A DNA stretch of 64,000 nucleotides, taken from the NCBI RefSeq assembly GCF_002878395.1, contig NW_025892689.1, positions 222,282 through 286,281 of the forward strand. Direction: 5' to 3'. Positions 1 through 11,393 of this stretch are shown one piece after another. The stretch is from Capsicum annuum (lineage: Eukaryota; Streptophyta; Magnoliopsida; Solanales; Solanaceae). Under the pieces are notes generated by a model that was given only the letters and a program-made list of their open reading frames with translations, searched no databases and was not told where the DNA came from. A program made the translations under genes and the position numbers. Position 1 is the first letter of the stretch. The number at the start of each line of letters is the position of its first letter.

Positions 1-1195
1 CCAAAAGTTACTTCTGGGATGAGCCATATCTATTCAGGTGGTGTGCTGATAATATTATTAGAAAGTGCGTCCAGAAGTCGATATGTTGAACATATTGAAA
101 GCTTTCCATGCTTTACCAGTCGGGAGTCACCATATAGGTGATCGTACTGCAAGAAAGTGATACAAAGTAGCTATTATTGGCCTACTTTGTTCAGGGATGC
201 ATACAAATTTATGAAGAGATAAGACCAGTGCTAGAGGCAAGGCTCAATTTTGAAGCACCATGAGATGCCCATGATAAAAATGCTAGAGGTTGAATTGTTT
301 GACGTCTAGGGTATTAATTTCATGGGACCCTTTGTCAGTTCTTATGGGTTCAAATATCTTTTGGTTGCTATAGATTATGTATCCAAATGGGTATAAGTTG
401 TGGCTCTGGCTAGCAACAAAGGTAAGAAAGTGGTTGCTTTTCTCAAAAGGAATATCTTCTCTTGCTTTGGAGTACTACGTACTATCATAAGCATCAGAAG
501 ATCTGATTTTTGCAAAAAACTATTTTGGGCTTCGTTGGAAAAATATGGGGTAAAACAACATAAAGTAGCAAACCCATTCAACCCACAGACCATTGGGCAA
601 GTGGAGATTTTGAATCGGGAGATAAAGGCCAGCTTAGCAAAAACGGTTAATGTAAGTAGGCAAGATTGGTCTCAAAAGCTCGATGATGCCTTGTGGGCAT
701 CTTGGATTGCTTTGAAACACTATTGGCCTGTCACCATACCAGTTAGTCTATGGTAAATCATGCCACTGGCCAATTGGTTTAGAACACAAGGCATTGTAGG
801 CACTCAGAAGGCTAAATCTTAATTGGATGAGGAAAAAGAGTTACTACTAGGGCAGTTGAATGAGATGGATGAATTTAGTCTCGAGGCTTATGAAAGAGCA
901 GACCTATACAAAGAAAAGATAAAGAGATACCACGATCGAAGAATTGAACAGAGGTACTTTCAGAAAGGATATTGGGTGCTTCTCTTCAACTCCAGACTGA
1001 AACTCTTCCCAGGTAAACTTAAGTCAAAGTGGTCTAGCCCGTTTAGAGTTAACCAAGTATACCATTCAGGAGTAGTCTAACTTAAAAATGAAGATGAGAG
1101 CATTTTCTAGGTCAACGGGCAACGATTCAAGTTATATATTGGTCCAATAGAGTCGATTAAGTACTTGAGTATAGTATATCTCAATGAAATCTGAG
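1..1195 (+). pseudogene. pol: Element A pol fragment: integrase (zinc-binding part to C-terminal tail)
   Basis: The + strand aligns along its whole length to element B 9435-10630. From left to right: end of the HHCC zinc-binding domain (1-290), catalytic core (about 295-750, with HKVANPFNPQT and GQVEILNREIK typical of gypsy integrases), then the tail with [17 protein letters not shown] and [18 protein letters not shown] (880-1030). Integrase would insert the cDNA into nuclear DNA. It is dead: there are stops at 307, 754, 820 and 1078; the first catalytic Asp is Asn (codon 316-318, GINF where B has GIDF); the second catalytic Asp is also lost; the Glu in GQVE remains. The N-terminal pol and gag lie beyond the window edge. 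Confidence 0.9.
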
Positions 1196-2033
1196 TGATT
1201 GAGATTACTAAGTCATGAAGAAACATTAAATCAGGAGCTAGTGGAAGGCAACCCACAATGTGTTATTGAAAGCATTGTTATAGTTAATAGTTTGTTTTGG
1301 CACAATTTGATGTGTTTGTGTAAGTGTGCAGGAAGAAGGATGCAGGAAAACAGAAGCTGAATAAGTTTAGGAAGGCTGACGGGAATATTGACAGGTCATC
1401 AGAGGCCTGACGGACCATCACTGGAGCTGTCAAAGAAATTTAGAAACCTGAGTTACTGGAATGAGTTCGACAGATGACTTGATAGACCGCTGCATTCTTA
1501 ATGGACATTCAACATAACTATCACAATGAATAAGGAAAATTAGGTTACTTGATGGGTATGATAGGAAATGTAATGGACCGTCTCCTCTGTGATGGACCAT
1601 TTCTTTTACCGTAGAAACATGGCAGATTGACCAAGGTTCTAGTAAGTTTTGATGGTGAGCCTGACGAACCATCGGTGTGACCGTCAAATTAACCCTAACT
1701 TTTAGTGGGTCGGGTTGGTTCAATTTAAAGCTGAATAAGTTATCATTATCCAACCCAAACATCTTTAAATAGATAAAATAAAATGGTTACGTACGTTGCC
1801 ACCTTTTCAAATCCTAAAACTATTTAAATTCTTCTGTATTCAAAGTATCAAAGAGCATTCATCTTCTCTTAGGAATCTCTTTCTTCCCTATTCTATCTTA
1901 TTTAAACAACTCTCTCATTCTCTTATTCTCTTCACAAAGCAAGTGAAGTCTCTCATTGACAAAGCAATTTAATAGCCATAGTATTTGTGAAAGTCTGCAA
2001 GTTCAGAGTAGTGAAGAATACCGTGAAATCAAG
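1196..2033 (+). promoter_or_regulatory. Element A spacer between pol and ORF3, with a promoter-like leader
   Basis: There is no coding here. It begins with a conserved block (GGAGCTAGTGGAAGGCAACCC at about 1232) also found at 10674 in B. At 1375-1690 come repeats of the GACGGACCATC type. Then TATA-like stretches (TTTAAATAG at 1764, TATTTAAA at 1821) and a CT-rich stretch (1855-1935) that looks like a plant 5' leader, ending near AAG|GTATGATC at 2031-2040. B (10640-11393) and F (28570-29311) show the same order although their sequences differ. I infer an internal promoter and leader for ORF3; transcript data would be needed to prove it. Confidence 0.5.
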
Positions 2034-2502
2034 GTATGATCGCAACTTTTCTCTTCTTTTTAGAATGATGAATATGATGTGTGTAAGTTTGATGATGTTT
2101 GAAAGGAACTTCATCTTGTTTTCTTTTGCATTGTTGTGCTTTTAACTAAGTCAAACTCTAGTAAATGTTGTTCTGGGTGAAGTCTGAGTAACCCATGTAC
2201 CAAAAATGGGAAAACTCATGTTTAAATGTGGAATTAATGTCATGTTTATGTTCATAATTAAGTAATGTACTCCAGATGTTCAACGAATTTCCAAAGTGAA
2301 ACCTAATATTGAAAATTCAAAGTAACATCCAACTTGATGGACCGTCGGACACCCGATGAACCGTCACTTTAACTATCAGAATGTTTCTAAAAATTGGTTG
2401 TTGGTTTAGCCGCGATAGATAACCTGACGAACCGTCAGACCCCTGATAGGCCATCAACCTGCCGTCGCAAGGCTATGTGATAAATACTTCACTGGTTAAG
2501 AC
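2034..2502 (+). other. Putative ORF3 leader intron of element A, 3' end degraded
   Basis: It starts with a donor-like AAG|GTATGATC (GT at 2034-2035), aligned with CAT|GTATGATC in B. Inside are palindromic repeats (2335-2465, for example GACGAACCGTCAG). The acceptor and the ORF3 start seen in B and F are not recognisable, and the first 110 or so codons of ORF3 found in B are missing. A deletion probably removed them. This is an inference from comparison of the three copies. Confidence 0.4.
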
Positions 2503-3423
2503 TTGACAATTATGGAAATGGATTGTCATAACCCCGATGGACCAATAGCAACCAGGCTAAAAAAAAGACCAATCTCTGAGGAGCACCAAATTGTGACGAT
2601 CGAGCTGCATGAGTACCCTGAGCTAGAGCAGAAATTTAATGAATATGAGTTAATTTGGATGAGCAAACCTCTCAAGGCATACCAACAAAATCTTGTGTGG
2701 GAGTTTTTTGCTAATTATTTGGCATTGGCAGAGAAAGACTGTCCCAAGGGCTAAAAAATTTTAGCCTTACTCAACAAGGAGTTAGTTCCAGTAAGAGAGG
2801 CCATCATTGATATATCTACACGTATGCTGAACAGGATGCTATTTGGGCATGACTATGAAGCACCGGCTACTATGCCAGAACTTGAGTATCGTCTAACTAT
2901 GGCCTCCACCCAAAGACTTAGGTTATCTAGGCTCATCACTGATGACAGTAACCCATTATGGGCACTCAATCCAAAGAAGTGCATTGCTAAGTTGTCTCTT
3001 AGTTTTAAGATAAGTTTTGGTGGGCTATTATTAGACTACGGCTGGTGCTGATAGGGGGATATACTAATTTGGAGATTCACAGGGCAGTGTTGGTTGCTAG
3101 TCTAATTGCTGGGCTAAAGATTGATTTTGGCCAAATCATTGCTGATGATTTATTTATTTGGGCACATAAAGTGGCAAATGCTTTACTATTTTTGTGTTTG
3201 ATCATAGAATTATGAAGACAAGCTAATGTACCTTTGATCCGAGGAGTTGACAATGAGATTCGAGCAACTCACAGGCAGGATATTGAAAAAATGAAAGATG
3301 ACTCTAAATATGAAATGTGAGTCAACAAGCCTCTTGCTTACCAGACGCAGTCAGACCCAACCCCCGAGACTTCTGAGATCCCCACAGGTATGTCATTGCC
3401 TATTACTATGTATGTTCCACTCA
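2503..3423 (+). pseudogene. Element A ORF3, first part (Transposase_32-like), interrupted by element B
   Basis: The translation runs in one frame (2503-2754 and 2824-3010, one stop between) and then shifts frame. It matches B ORF3 (12215-13090) and F ORF3 (30550-31240): a segment around YELIWMSKPLKAYQQNLVWEFFANY, then MLNRMLFGHDYEAPA, then DFGQIIADDLF and CLIIEL. This is the pattern of the 'putative plant transposon protein' domain (Transposase_32), found in the env position of Athila-like elements. Its function is unknown; the family name does not prove transposase activity. Translation ends at a PTGMSLPITMYVP segment, where B inserted (ATTAT at 3424-3428). It resumes at 17211. Confidence 0.8.
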
Positions 3424-3428
3424 ATTAT
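3424..3428. repeat. Left target-site duplication of element B (ATTAT)
   Basis: ATTAT stands directly before the LTR start TGATGTT. The same five bases (17206-17210) follow the LTR end ATATCA. Removing B rejoins A's ORF3. Confidence 0.9.
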
Positions 3429-3599
3429 TGATGTTTCGGCTTTTGATGGAACATTTTAGGCCTTTTTCTTAGGATAATTGTGTCTTTTCAAGTAACTATT
3501 ATTGCATTTAACTGTGTACTTTAGTGTTTTAAGGATAAGAACTGAGTGTAAATGATAACTTGGATAAACTGGGCAAAACAAAGGAAAAGATCATTGATT

Positions 3600-3950
3600 G
3601 CTCAGGCGATGGACCGTTGACCTTGCGATGAATCGTGGGCCTGAACCATCATACAAAAATACAAGATGGTGACACTAGACAGCCTGTGATGTTCTATGGA
3701 TGGACCGTTGACTCTGTGATGAACCATCATCCTAAACCGTCAACCTAAACCATCGCCAAGAAATAGAATGAGGAAACACTAGATGTCATGCGATGGTCCA
3801 GGCGACAAACCATTGGCTCTGCAATGAACCGTCGCCCTACCCGTCGACCAGAAATAGAACATAAACTCTCTGGAGCTCCAGAAATGGTTTAGACAATGGA
3901 CCATTGTCCCTGCGATGAACGTTGCTTGACCCATCAACCATGAAACGGAT
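3600..3950 (+). repeat. U3 tandem repeat of palindromic units, about 95 bp, four copies
   Basis: Units begin near 3607, 3702, 3791 and 3896. Each holds a pair such as GATGGACCGTTGAC and GCGATGAACCGTCG, followed by AAGAAATAGAA-like spacer and GAAACACT. The copy in the 3' LTR occupies 15555-15895. The position, just upstream of the TATA box, is that of an enhancer array. Confidence 0.85.
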
Positions 3951-3989
3951 AATCCGAGTTTGAATTTTAAAACCCCAGTTCTAGAATCA

Positions 3990-3997
3990 TATAAATA
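3990..3997 (+). promoter_or_regulatory. TATA box of element B 5' LTR
   Basis: TATAAATA lies about 560 bp into the LTR. The same box is at 15934-15941 in the 3' LTR and at 19915-19922 in element A's LTR, so its position is conserved between copies. Confidence 0.75.
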
Positions 3998-4947
3998 CAA
4001 GGTATTAGGGATTATTCCAGATCTTTGATCATTAGTTTCATACTTTCTCCTTTATTGAGAGCTGTGTAACACTTTTATTGAGATTTGAATCTAGAGATTG
4101 AGATCTGATTATTAGTTTTTATATTTTCCATTGAAGAATGAGAAGAACAATATTGTGACTTTTGTAAGTACTCTCTTGAAGACATTTATGAACATCAATA
4201 TATCTTTGATTTCTTACATGGAGAAGAGTACCTAAACTCCCATAACTAGGGTTTGGGATCCTTGATGTAGAGAGTTATTTTAGGGTTGTGAATTAGTTTG
4301 ATTCTAATATCTATCGAAATTGCATAAATCTTTCTTCATTATAATGACATCTCTTGGTTGCAAACTTGAGAAGTGAGCCCATGAACACCACTTGTCTGAT
4401 AAGAAAATTGATGTTGGTAAAAAAGTGATTCACATGAACTCCAGAGATTTACCCTTTAGGTTAACGGGTTGATGCCTTAACAGGATCAACTCTCATGAGA
4501 GTGTTATTGAATAATGCATGAATCCTTTAAGTTCGAGAGAAGTAAAGGCTGAAACACTCATTAGGTTAAGAAAAACATGGGTAATTGTTAGAATTCAATA
4601 ATTCTTACAATTGAATTCATAAGTTAGAATTCGAGCACAAATTCACAACCCTAATTGTTTAAACATCTTGGTAATCATAAATATAGTTAATTCATTCTTA
4701 TTGAAATTACATCTACATTAACTCTCACTAGCTAGATCTTGTATGATACAAATATGAAAGAATATTGTTAACACATCCAAACCCCTATTTTCTCAGGAAC
4801 CTTAGATCAACAATCTAATAACAGTCACAATAGTTAGTGAACATAGTATTTCCTGTGGGATTAGACACCCAACCCAGTTGGGTTCTATATTTGACAGCGA
4901 TCACTTACTCTCTCATAAGAGAGGTGTAATTTGGGTATATAAAATTT

Positions 4948-4964
4948 TGGCACCATTGCCGGGG
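4948..4964 (+). other. Primer binding site, tRNA-Asp type
   Basis: TGGCACCATTGCCGGGG lies five bases after the LTR. It matches the complement of the plant tRNA-Asp 3' end at 15 of 17 places; both mismatches are G-to-A at CpG sites, as methylation decay would give. It primes minus-strand DNA synthesis. Confidence 0.88.
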
Positions 4965-5138
4965 AATACGATTGTCAATTAAGTTTGTGTTTGTTAATTG
5001 ACCTTTGGTCAAGTTTCCCAAATTTTACTTTTGTTGTTGTTTTTGCTCTATGTAAGGGAGTTATTGTGTATACAAAGTGCATGGATATTGGGTACACCAT
5101 TATTACCAATGTATCCGGAATGACAGTAAATTGGAAGA
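4965..5138 (+). other. Element B untranslated leader
   Basis: This is the stretch between the PBS and the probable gag start codon at 5139. I see no coding and no clear structure. Confidence 0.6.
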
Positions 5139-6607
5139 ATGGCAGATCCCCAAGATGTTGAAAGACTAGCCACTTTGTGTAGAGCTCAACTAAATCAACA
5201 GAATAATAGTCAATAGGCACGTCATCCTAATCCTGATGATGGTGATTTGGGGATGATGATTTGTTAGATCCTGTTAATCTAAGGCGTGCAAAAAATATGG
5301 CTACACTAGTGAATCGAAATGTCAACAGAAATTGCCTCTTTAGGGCAAAGAAAGAGCATCAACCAGTGTAGTTTGATCTAAATGAGTATGAAGATAGAAT
5401 GGATGGAGTAGTTACAACTCGAGCTATCATTCCTCCACCTCTAGCACCAGGAGCTAAATTTAATATTACTAATATGGTGATTCATCTCCTTCATCTTAAT
5501 GGGTTGTTTGGTGGTCTTCCTGTAGATGATCCAAACATATATTTGGTGAATTTTGTCACCATTTGCAATTCCTTTGATATTTGAGGAGTGGGTCAGAATG
5601 CTATCTGTCTGCATTTGTTTAGTTATCTCTGTCTGGGGAGGTGACACTATGGTTGAACGAACTAAATTTTGACTCTATAACCAATTAGATGCATTTGAAA
5701 GAGGCTTTCCTAGAAAGGTTCTTTCCATCCTCCAGAAGGATACAGTTGAGGGATGAAATCAGTAACTTCTTATAGCTTTCCACTGAAGCTCTTCATGAGA
5801 CATGGGGAGGTTTAAAAAGAAGCTGATGCAATACCCGAACCATAATATAATAGATATTCATCTAATGGAGACTCTTTATTGGGCTTTGAATTCTATTACG
5901 AAGCCAGTCATGGATAATATTATAGGAGGGTCATTTGTTGACCTTAGTTTCCCAGAGGCCTCACAGATGCTTGATTGGATGACCAAACAGAGTAGAGCTT
6001 GGCATACCAGGGATTCTATAGTAGCAAGATCTACTCTGTCTGGAAGTATGATTGTAGAGGAATGCAAGAAGGAGAAAGAACATGACCCGGATATGGCATA
6101 TTTAATGACTCAAATGGATTTGTTGACTAAGCATCTATTATCTTAAAAAACAAAGAAGGTGAAAGCTGTTGCATCCCAAGAAAGAGTTGATTCTAATTTT
6201 GAAGAAGAGGCAAACTATCTAAATAATCAATTGGGTTTTTGAGGTAGTAGCCAAGGAAATCAAGGTCGGAATTATTAGGATAAAACTGGTTACAAGGATA
6301 AAGATCAAGGGAATTGGAAAAGGAAAAATGATAGGAGTAGATTATATGTACCTCCTAGAAGCAGAGATAATGCTGCAACTAGCTCTGGGAAGATGTCCAT
6401 AGAGGACATAATAGAGAAATTATTAAAGAGAGTTGAGAATACCAACTCTGGGCTGACCACTATGAAGAGTAACTTATTTTCCATGTGTCAGTTGGTAAAC
6501 TCACACTCTACTTCTATAAAATAGTTGGAGCAAATTCTTAGTAGCATTGAATCAGAGGAAGAGCAAAACTTTGCACAGTTCAGAATCCTCGAAATAATAG
6601 CTCCTAA
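5139..6607 (+). pseudogene. gag: Element B gag (capsid and nucleocapsid region)
   Basis: A start codon at 5139 opens MADPQDVERLATLCRAQLNQ. Gag forms the particle that packages the RNA in the cytoplasm. The capsid part runs from about 5390 to 6000: GLFGGLPVDDPNIYLVNF, then in another frame FLERFFPSSRR, ALHETWGRFKKKLMQYP and DRS-like helices, in the order usual for Athila-type Gag (retrotransposon gag core). A basic, glycine- and asparagine-rich tail follows (about 6180-6370, NQGRNY and KRKNDRSRLYVPPRSRD); I see no CCHC zinc knuckle. Stops lie at 5214, 5584 and 6146, and at least three frame changes occur. Gag was probably fused in frame with protease at 6608. Confidence 0.8.
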
Positions 6608-7678
6608 ATGGAAATTACCACACGAAATGGTAAGGTATTACCAGGCCTATCTATGGGCAAAATTATGATTACAGAGGATACTGGGTGTGAAGAAACTTAT
6701 CTTGTGGAGTCTAAAAAATTGGATGAAGTTATTGAAAATACACCATCCAACCATCAGCAGGTTGAAGAGTTGGAGAAAAAAAAGAGAAAAGGGGCTGAAC
6801 TGGGGGTTACTGCACTCCCAAAACCACCTCCTTTATTTACCCATTGGTTGAAAAAGAAGGACGACGATACAAAGTTTGGCAATTTTATGGCCATGCTTAA
6901 GCAGTTGACAATCAACTTTCCATTAGTGGAAGCATTGGAGCAAATGCCCAGGTATGCAAAGTTCAAAAAATATATTGTTACGAAGAAGCGGATAGTTACT
7001 TATGAGATGGTGTATAATCTCCAGCATTATAGTGCTATTTCCACAAGGTCATTGGTGCAGAAGAAGACAGACCGGGGAGCATTTACTATCCCGTGCACTA
7101 TTGGGCCTCTTGAGTTCGCAAAAGCTCTTTGTGATTTGGGAGCCAGTATAAACTTGATGCCACTTGCTGTGCATAAGAAACTAGGTTTGGGGGATCCTAC
7201 TCCCACAAACATGAGATTAGTTTTGGTAGACAGATCTGTAAAGCAGCCCGTGGGGATTTTATATGACATATTAGTGATAGTGGCCATTTTTATATTTCCA
7301 ACTGATTTTGTCATTATCGATTGTGAGGTGGACTTCTAGGTGCCCTTAATCTTGGGTAGACCTTTCCTCGCAACTGAGAGTGTACTTATTGATCTTAAGG
7401 CAAACGAGCTACTATTCAGGCAGAATGATGAAGTAGTTCAATTCGATGCCTGCCAATCCATGAAACAACATAAAGATATGAGCTTATTTTCTATTGTGGA
7501 TGTTTATTATGAGGAGGAGCAAGAAGTACCTATAGAAGAAAAATTTGCTAAGGAGACTTTAGCTGCCGTATTGATGAATTTTGATCAAGACGATATTGAA
7601 GATTTTGAGGAGACTGTGTGTGACTTGATAGGAATGGGGTCTTATTCTTACGCACCCAAGAAGTTGGATTTGGACTAA
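6608..7678 (+). pseudogene. pol: Element B pol: aspartic protease
   Basis: Open frame 6608-7678 apart from one stop at 7337-7339. The active site is LCDLGASINLMP with its catalytic Asp at 7133-7135; DLG in place of DSG or DTG is normal in Athila/Tat elements. The flap region (KQPVGILYDILV) and the closing LILGRPFLATES (7343-7380) are in place, so the domain is nearly whole (about residues 140-260 from 6608). It would cut the Gag-Pol chain. Upstream residues (PPPLFTHWLKKKDDDTKFGNF) belong to the gag-protease linker. An acidic stretch (DQDDIEDFEETVCDLIG) follows towards RT. Confidence 0.9.
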
Positions 7679-8640
7679 AAAAATTGTCCCAGTCCACCAG
7701 CCAAGCCGTCTATTGAAGAGCCACCTACTTTTAAGCTGAAATAGTTACCTGGTTATTTGAGGTATGTGTTCCCAAGAAGCAGGAATACATTACCTATTAT
7801 TATTATGGCTAACTTAGGTGAACAATAGGTGAAATCCCTTATTTTTATTCTTAGGAGATATAAAAAGGCTATTGGTTGGACAATTGCAGACATTATCAGC
7901 ATTCCTCCTAGTATATGTACACATAAAATCCAGCTATAGGAGGATTGTATCCCTACTATTGAACATCAACGCCGTCTTAACCTACCTATGCAAGAGGTGG
8001 TGAAGAAAGAAATTATTAAGTGGCTAGATGCAGGAGTGGTGTACCCCATCTTAGATAGTAAGTAGGTAAGTCTTGTTCAGTGCGTGCACAAGAAATGGGG
8101 TATGACAGTGGTGGGTAATGATAAGAATAAGTTAATTCTACTCAGGCCGGTTACTAGATGAAGGGTGTGTATGGCTTAGAAAAAACTCAGCTCATGCACA
8201 TTGAAGGATCACTTCCTAATGGCTTTCATGGATCAGATGCTTGATCGGCTACCGGGAAGAGGTTGGTACTATTCCTTAGATAGGTATTCTGGTTACAACA
8301 AGATTTCTATTGCTCCTAAAGATCCAAAAAAGATGACATTCACGTGCTCATATGGCATATTTTCTTTCAAAATGATGCCTTTCGAGTTGTGTAATGCACC
8401 TTTCATTTTTCAGCGGTGCATGATATCTATATTCTTTGATATGGTTAAAGATACCTTATAGGTGTTTATGGATGATTTCTTAGTTGTTGGTGATTTTTTT
8501 GAGCTCTGCTTAGTAAATCTAAGTAGGGACTTACAGCTGTGTGAGGAGTTCAATCTTGTGCTTAATTGGGAGAAATACCACTTCATGGTGAAGGAAGGCA
8601 CTGTTCTCAGACACAAAATTGCAGCAAAGTAGATTGAAGT
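7679..8640 (+). pseudogene. pol: Element B pol: reverse transcriptase
   Basis: This continues the frame of protease. Recognisable RT blocks: HQRRLNLPMQEVVKKEIIKW (about 7965-8025), YSLDRYSGYNKISI (about 8268, catalytic Asp kept), MTFTCSYGIFSFKMMPFELCNAPFIFQRC (8330-8420) and the FMDD box (8465-8476, both Asp kept; plants usually have YVDD or FMDD here). It would copy the RNA into cDNA. Stops include 7676, 7741, 7826, 7937, 8063, 8159, 8177, 8459 and 8630, so it is not translatable. No large deletion is seen; the length fits the family. Confidence 0.9.
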
Positions 8641-9319
8641 TGATCGAGCTAAATTTGAGGTTATAGAGAAGCTTCCACATCCTATTTCAATGAAAGGAGT
8701 GAAAAGTTTCCTTGGTTATGTTGGATTCTATAGGAGGTTTATAAAGGAATTCTCAAAGATTGCAAACCCCCTTTCCAAACTTTTGGAGAAGGAAGTCAAA
8801 TTCTCCTTTGATGATGATTGCTTAAAGGCATTTGATTGCCTTAAAGGAAAGCTGGTTGACACTCCTATTATTGTTGCACCAGATTGGTCAAAATTGTTTG
8901 AGATAATGTGTGATGCAAGCGGTATTGACCTTGGAGCTATGCTGAGACAAAAGAAAGACAAATTGTTTTATCCAATCTATTATGATGGGAAAGCGCTGAA
9001 TCGAGCTCAAAAGAACTACACCATCACAGAACAGGAACTTCTTGTAGTTTTCTATGCCATTGAAAAGTTTTGGGCTTATTTTCTAGGAACCAAGGTGGTA
9101 GTCCACACTGAACACGCAGCCTTGAGATATTTTATGGCAAAATAGGATGTGAAGCCAAGGTTGATTAGATGGGTGTTGCTGCTTCAAGAATTTGACTTTA
9201 AAGTCAAAGATAGAAATGGGTCTCAAAACTAAGTTGCAGATCATCTGTCCAGGCTGGAAAGTAAACAAGCAGTTAGAGATAAATTTGAGATCAATGATGC
9301 ATTTCCAAATTAAGAAATC
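8641..9319 (+). pseudogene. pol: Element B pol: RT connection and RNase H
   Basis: After MKGVKSFLGYVGFYRRFIKEFSKIANPLSKLL (8690-8785) comes the RNase H fold: IMCDASGIDLGAML (about 8905, first Asp), NYTITEQELLVVFYAIEKF (about 9020, Glu) and VVHTEHAALRYFM (about 9097). The last motif has Glu where Ty3/gypsy elements normally have Asp (TDH), a change at a catalytic position. It ends with the usual VADHLSRLES (9234-9263). RNase H removes the RNA strand during cDNA synthesis. Stops at 9143 and 9230. Confidence 0.9.
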
Positions 9320-10630
9320 TTGGTTGTTGTTATGGATAAAATACCTTGGCATGCTGATTTCGCAAATTATGATGTGAGTGAGGTGATACCAGAGAATATT
9401 TCCTTTTATCAAAGGAAAAAGTTTCTCCATGATGTGACCCATTACTTCTGGGATGAGCCATATCTTTTTCGGCAATGTGCGAATGGTATTATTAGACGGT
9501 GCATCCCAGAAGTAGATATGCTGAGTATACTAGAAGCAAGCCATGCTTCCCCATTTGGAGGTCACCATGCAGGTGATTAGACTACACGGAAAGTGCTTCA
9601 GAGTGGCTACTATTGGCCCTCTTTTTTCTAGGATGCTTATGAGTTCGTGAAAAGATATGACCAATGTCAAAGGCAAGGGTCCATCTCAAAGTACCATGAG
9701 ATGCCAATGTCTAAATTGTTGGAGGTAGAATTATTTGATGTGTGGGGTATTGATTTCATAGGGCCTTTCGTGAGCTTATTTGGGATGAAGTACATACTAG
9801 TTGTTGTTGACTACGTGTCAAAATGGGTCGAGGCTGTGGCTCTGGCGGATAATGAAGAAAAGCGGGTTGTTGCATTCTTAAAGAGAAATATCTTCTCACT
9901 TTGGGGTACAACGTACCATTATAAGCGATGGAGAATCTCATTTTTGCAACAATATATTCAGAGCCGCCATGGAAAAATATAGAGTAAAACAACATAAGGT
10001 GGATACCCCATACCACCCACAGACTAGTAGACAGGTAGAGATCTCTAATTGGGAAATTAAAGCTATACTTGCCAACACTGTAAATGCTAGCAGGAAAGAT
10101 TGGTCAAGGAAGCTGGATGATGCCTTACGGGCATATCGAACTACTTTTAAGACACCAATTGGCATGTCACCATACCAATTAATTTATGGCAAGGCGTGTC
10201 ATTTGTCGATTGAACTGTAGCATAATGCACCATGGGCACTGAAGCGGCTTAATCTGAATTAGAATGAGGCAGTGGATATGAGGCTGGGGCAGCTAAATGA
10301 GATGGATGAGTTCCATCGTGGATCTTATGAAAGACCTGACTTGTACAAAGAAATAATAAAGAAGTACCATGACCACAACATTGAAAAGCAAGATTTTTAG
10401 AAAGGTGACTTGGTGCTCCTCTTTAACTCCCAACTCAAATTTTTTTCAAGTAAACTCAAAACCAAATGGTCTGGCCAATTTAGAGTTAACCAAGTCTACT
10501 CATCTGGAATAGTAAAACAAAAAAATAAAGATGGAAGTGTCTTCAAAGTCAATGAGAAATGAGTCAAACTGTACATCGGTCCAATGGACTCGATAAAAAG
10601 TATTGATACTATCTATCTTGATGAAGTCTG
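9320..10630 (+). pseudogene. pol: Element B pol: integrase
   Basis: The zinc-binding domain runs from about 9525 to 9670 (HASPFGGHHAGD ... YDQCQRQG); the first Cys of the usual CDRC pair is Tyr here. The core has GIDFIGPF (about 9746, first Asp), a frame change between about 9895 and 9970 where the second Asp lies, then [19 protein letters not shown] (9987-10043, Glu kept) and [20 protein letters not shown] (10117-10176). The tail holds [43 protein letters not shown] and ends near DTIYLDEV (10630). Broken by stops at 9578, 9629, 10218, 10259 and 10397. It inserts the cDNA; it has no visible chromodomain, as expected for Athila/Tat. Confidence 0.9.
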
Positions 10631-11393
10631 AGTAATTAAGATAACTGAATCGTGCCGCGATGATAAATCAGGGGCTAGTGGGAGGCAACCCATGGGTGTG
10701 TTGTTGTAAGTATTAGTTTTAGTTATTTCATTATTTTGTGCAAGCTGAAGTGTTTGTGGAAGTGTACAGGTACAGCAGTGCAGGAAAATAGAAGCTAAAG
10801 GAAGTCAGGTGACCAACGATTAACCGACGGACCATCACAACCTCAATGGATCGTCGTGGTAACTGTCACAACAAAGTCTAGAAACTAGGAATCTGGAAAG
10901 TAGCAATGAGTTGGCCAACGAACCATCGCATTATTGATAAACCATTACTGATGAGTCACAAGGTAGGTTTACTGGATTGGGGTGATGGGTTAACCGATGG
11001 ACCATCGCATGTGTTATGTATTATTGCATTAACCATAGCTTATAACCCTATTTCAGCAGGTCAAGTCAAATTAGTTTAAATAGTTAGATTTTTCATTCTT
11101 ATCCAACCCAAATGGTTTTAAATTGATAATTTAAGGCGGTTGAATAATGCCCCAACTGTTCAAGTAACTGAGGCTATTTAGTGTCCCTGCATTCAAAGAA
11201 TCTGTGACTTTTTAGTACCTCCTTAAATCCTTATGTTCCCTTCCCCTATCTATTTAAACTTTATATCCTCTTTAGTCTTTCAAATATAAGAAACAAAAAC
11301 TCTTCTCAAAAGTAAAAAGGGTGAACTTATGTCCAGTATTTAGAGTGCAAGGGAGGATATTGTTCAAGTATTGCATTAATCATGTATGATCAT
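10631..11393 (+). promoter_or_regulatory. Element B spacer between pol and ORF3, with promoter-like leader
   Basis: Non-coding. A palindrome array (GACGGACCATC and GATGGACCATCGC types) fills 10810-11010. AT-rich sequence and TATTTAAA (11251-11258) follow, then CT-rich stretches (11225-11285) and a purine-rich end. The layout matches 1196-2033 in A and 28570-29311 in F. The repeated plan in three copies suggests an internal promoter for ORF3; this is an inference. Confidence 0.5.

Larger units (their letters stand above)
3429..4942 (+). repeat. Element B 5' LTR (1514 bp)
   Basis: It begins TGATGTTTCGG after the target duplication and ends at GTATATAA, where the 3' copies read CGTATCA. It matches 15382-16931 almost throughout. 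U3 holds four palindrome-rich units, a TATA box at 3990 and a likely R/U5 start with CT-rich sequence (TTTCATACTTTCTCC, about 4035). Many differences from the 3' copy are C/T or G/A. Confidence 0.93.

Noticed and set aside
4948..4964. Possible tRNA-Asp gene
   Set aside because: Only 17 bases match the tRNA 3' end and they sit next to an LTR; it is a primer binding site. The same holds for GCTCTGATACCA at 26083 and GGTATCAGAGC at 47272.
7027..7314. Minus-strand open frames across B's protease, RT and integrase
   Set aside because: They are shadows of the plus-strand pol frame.
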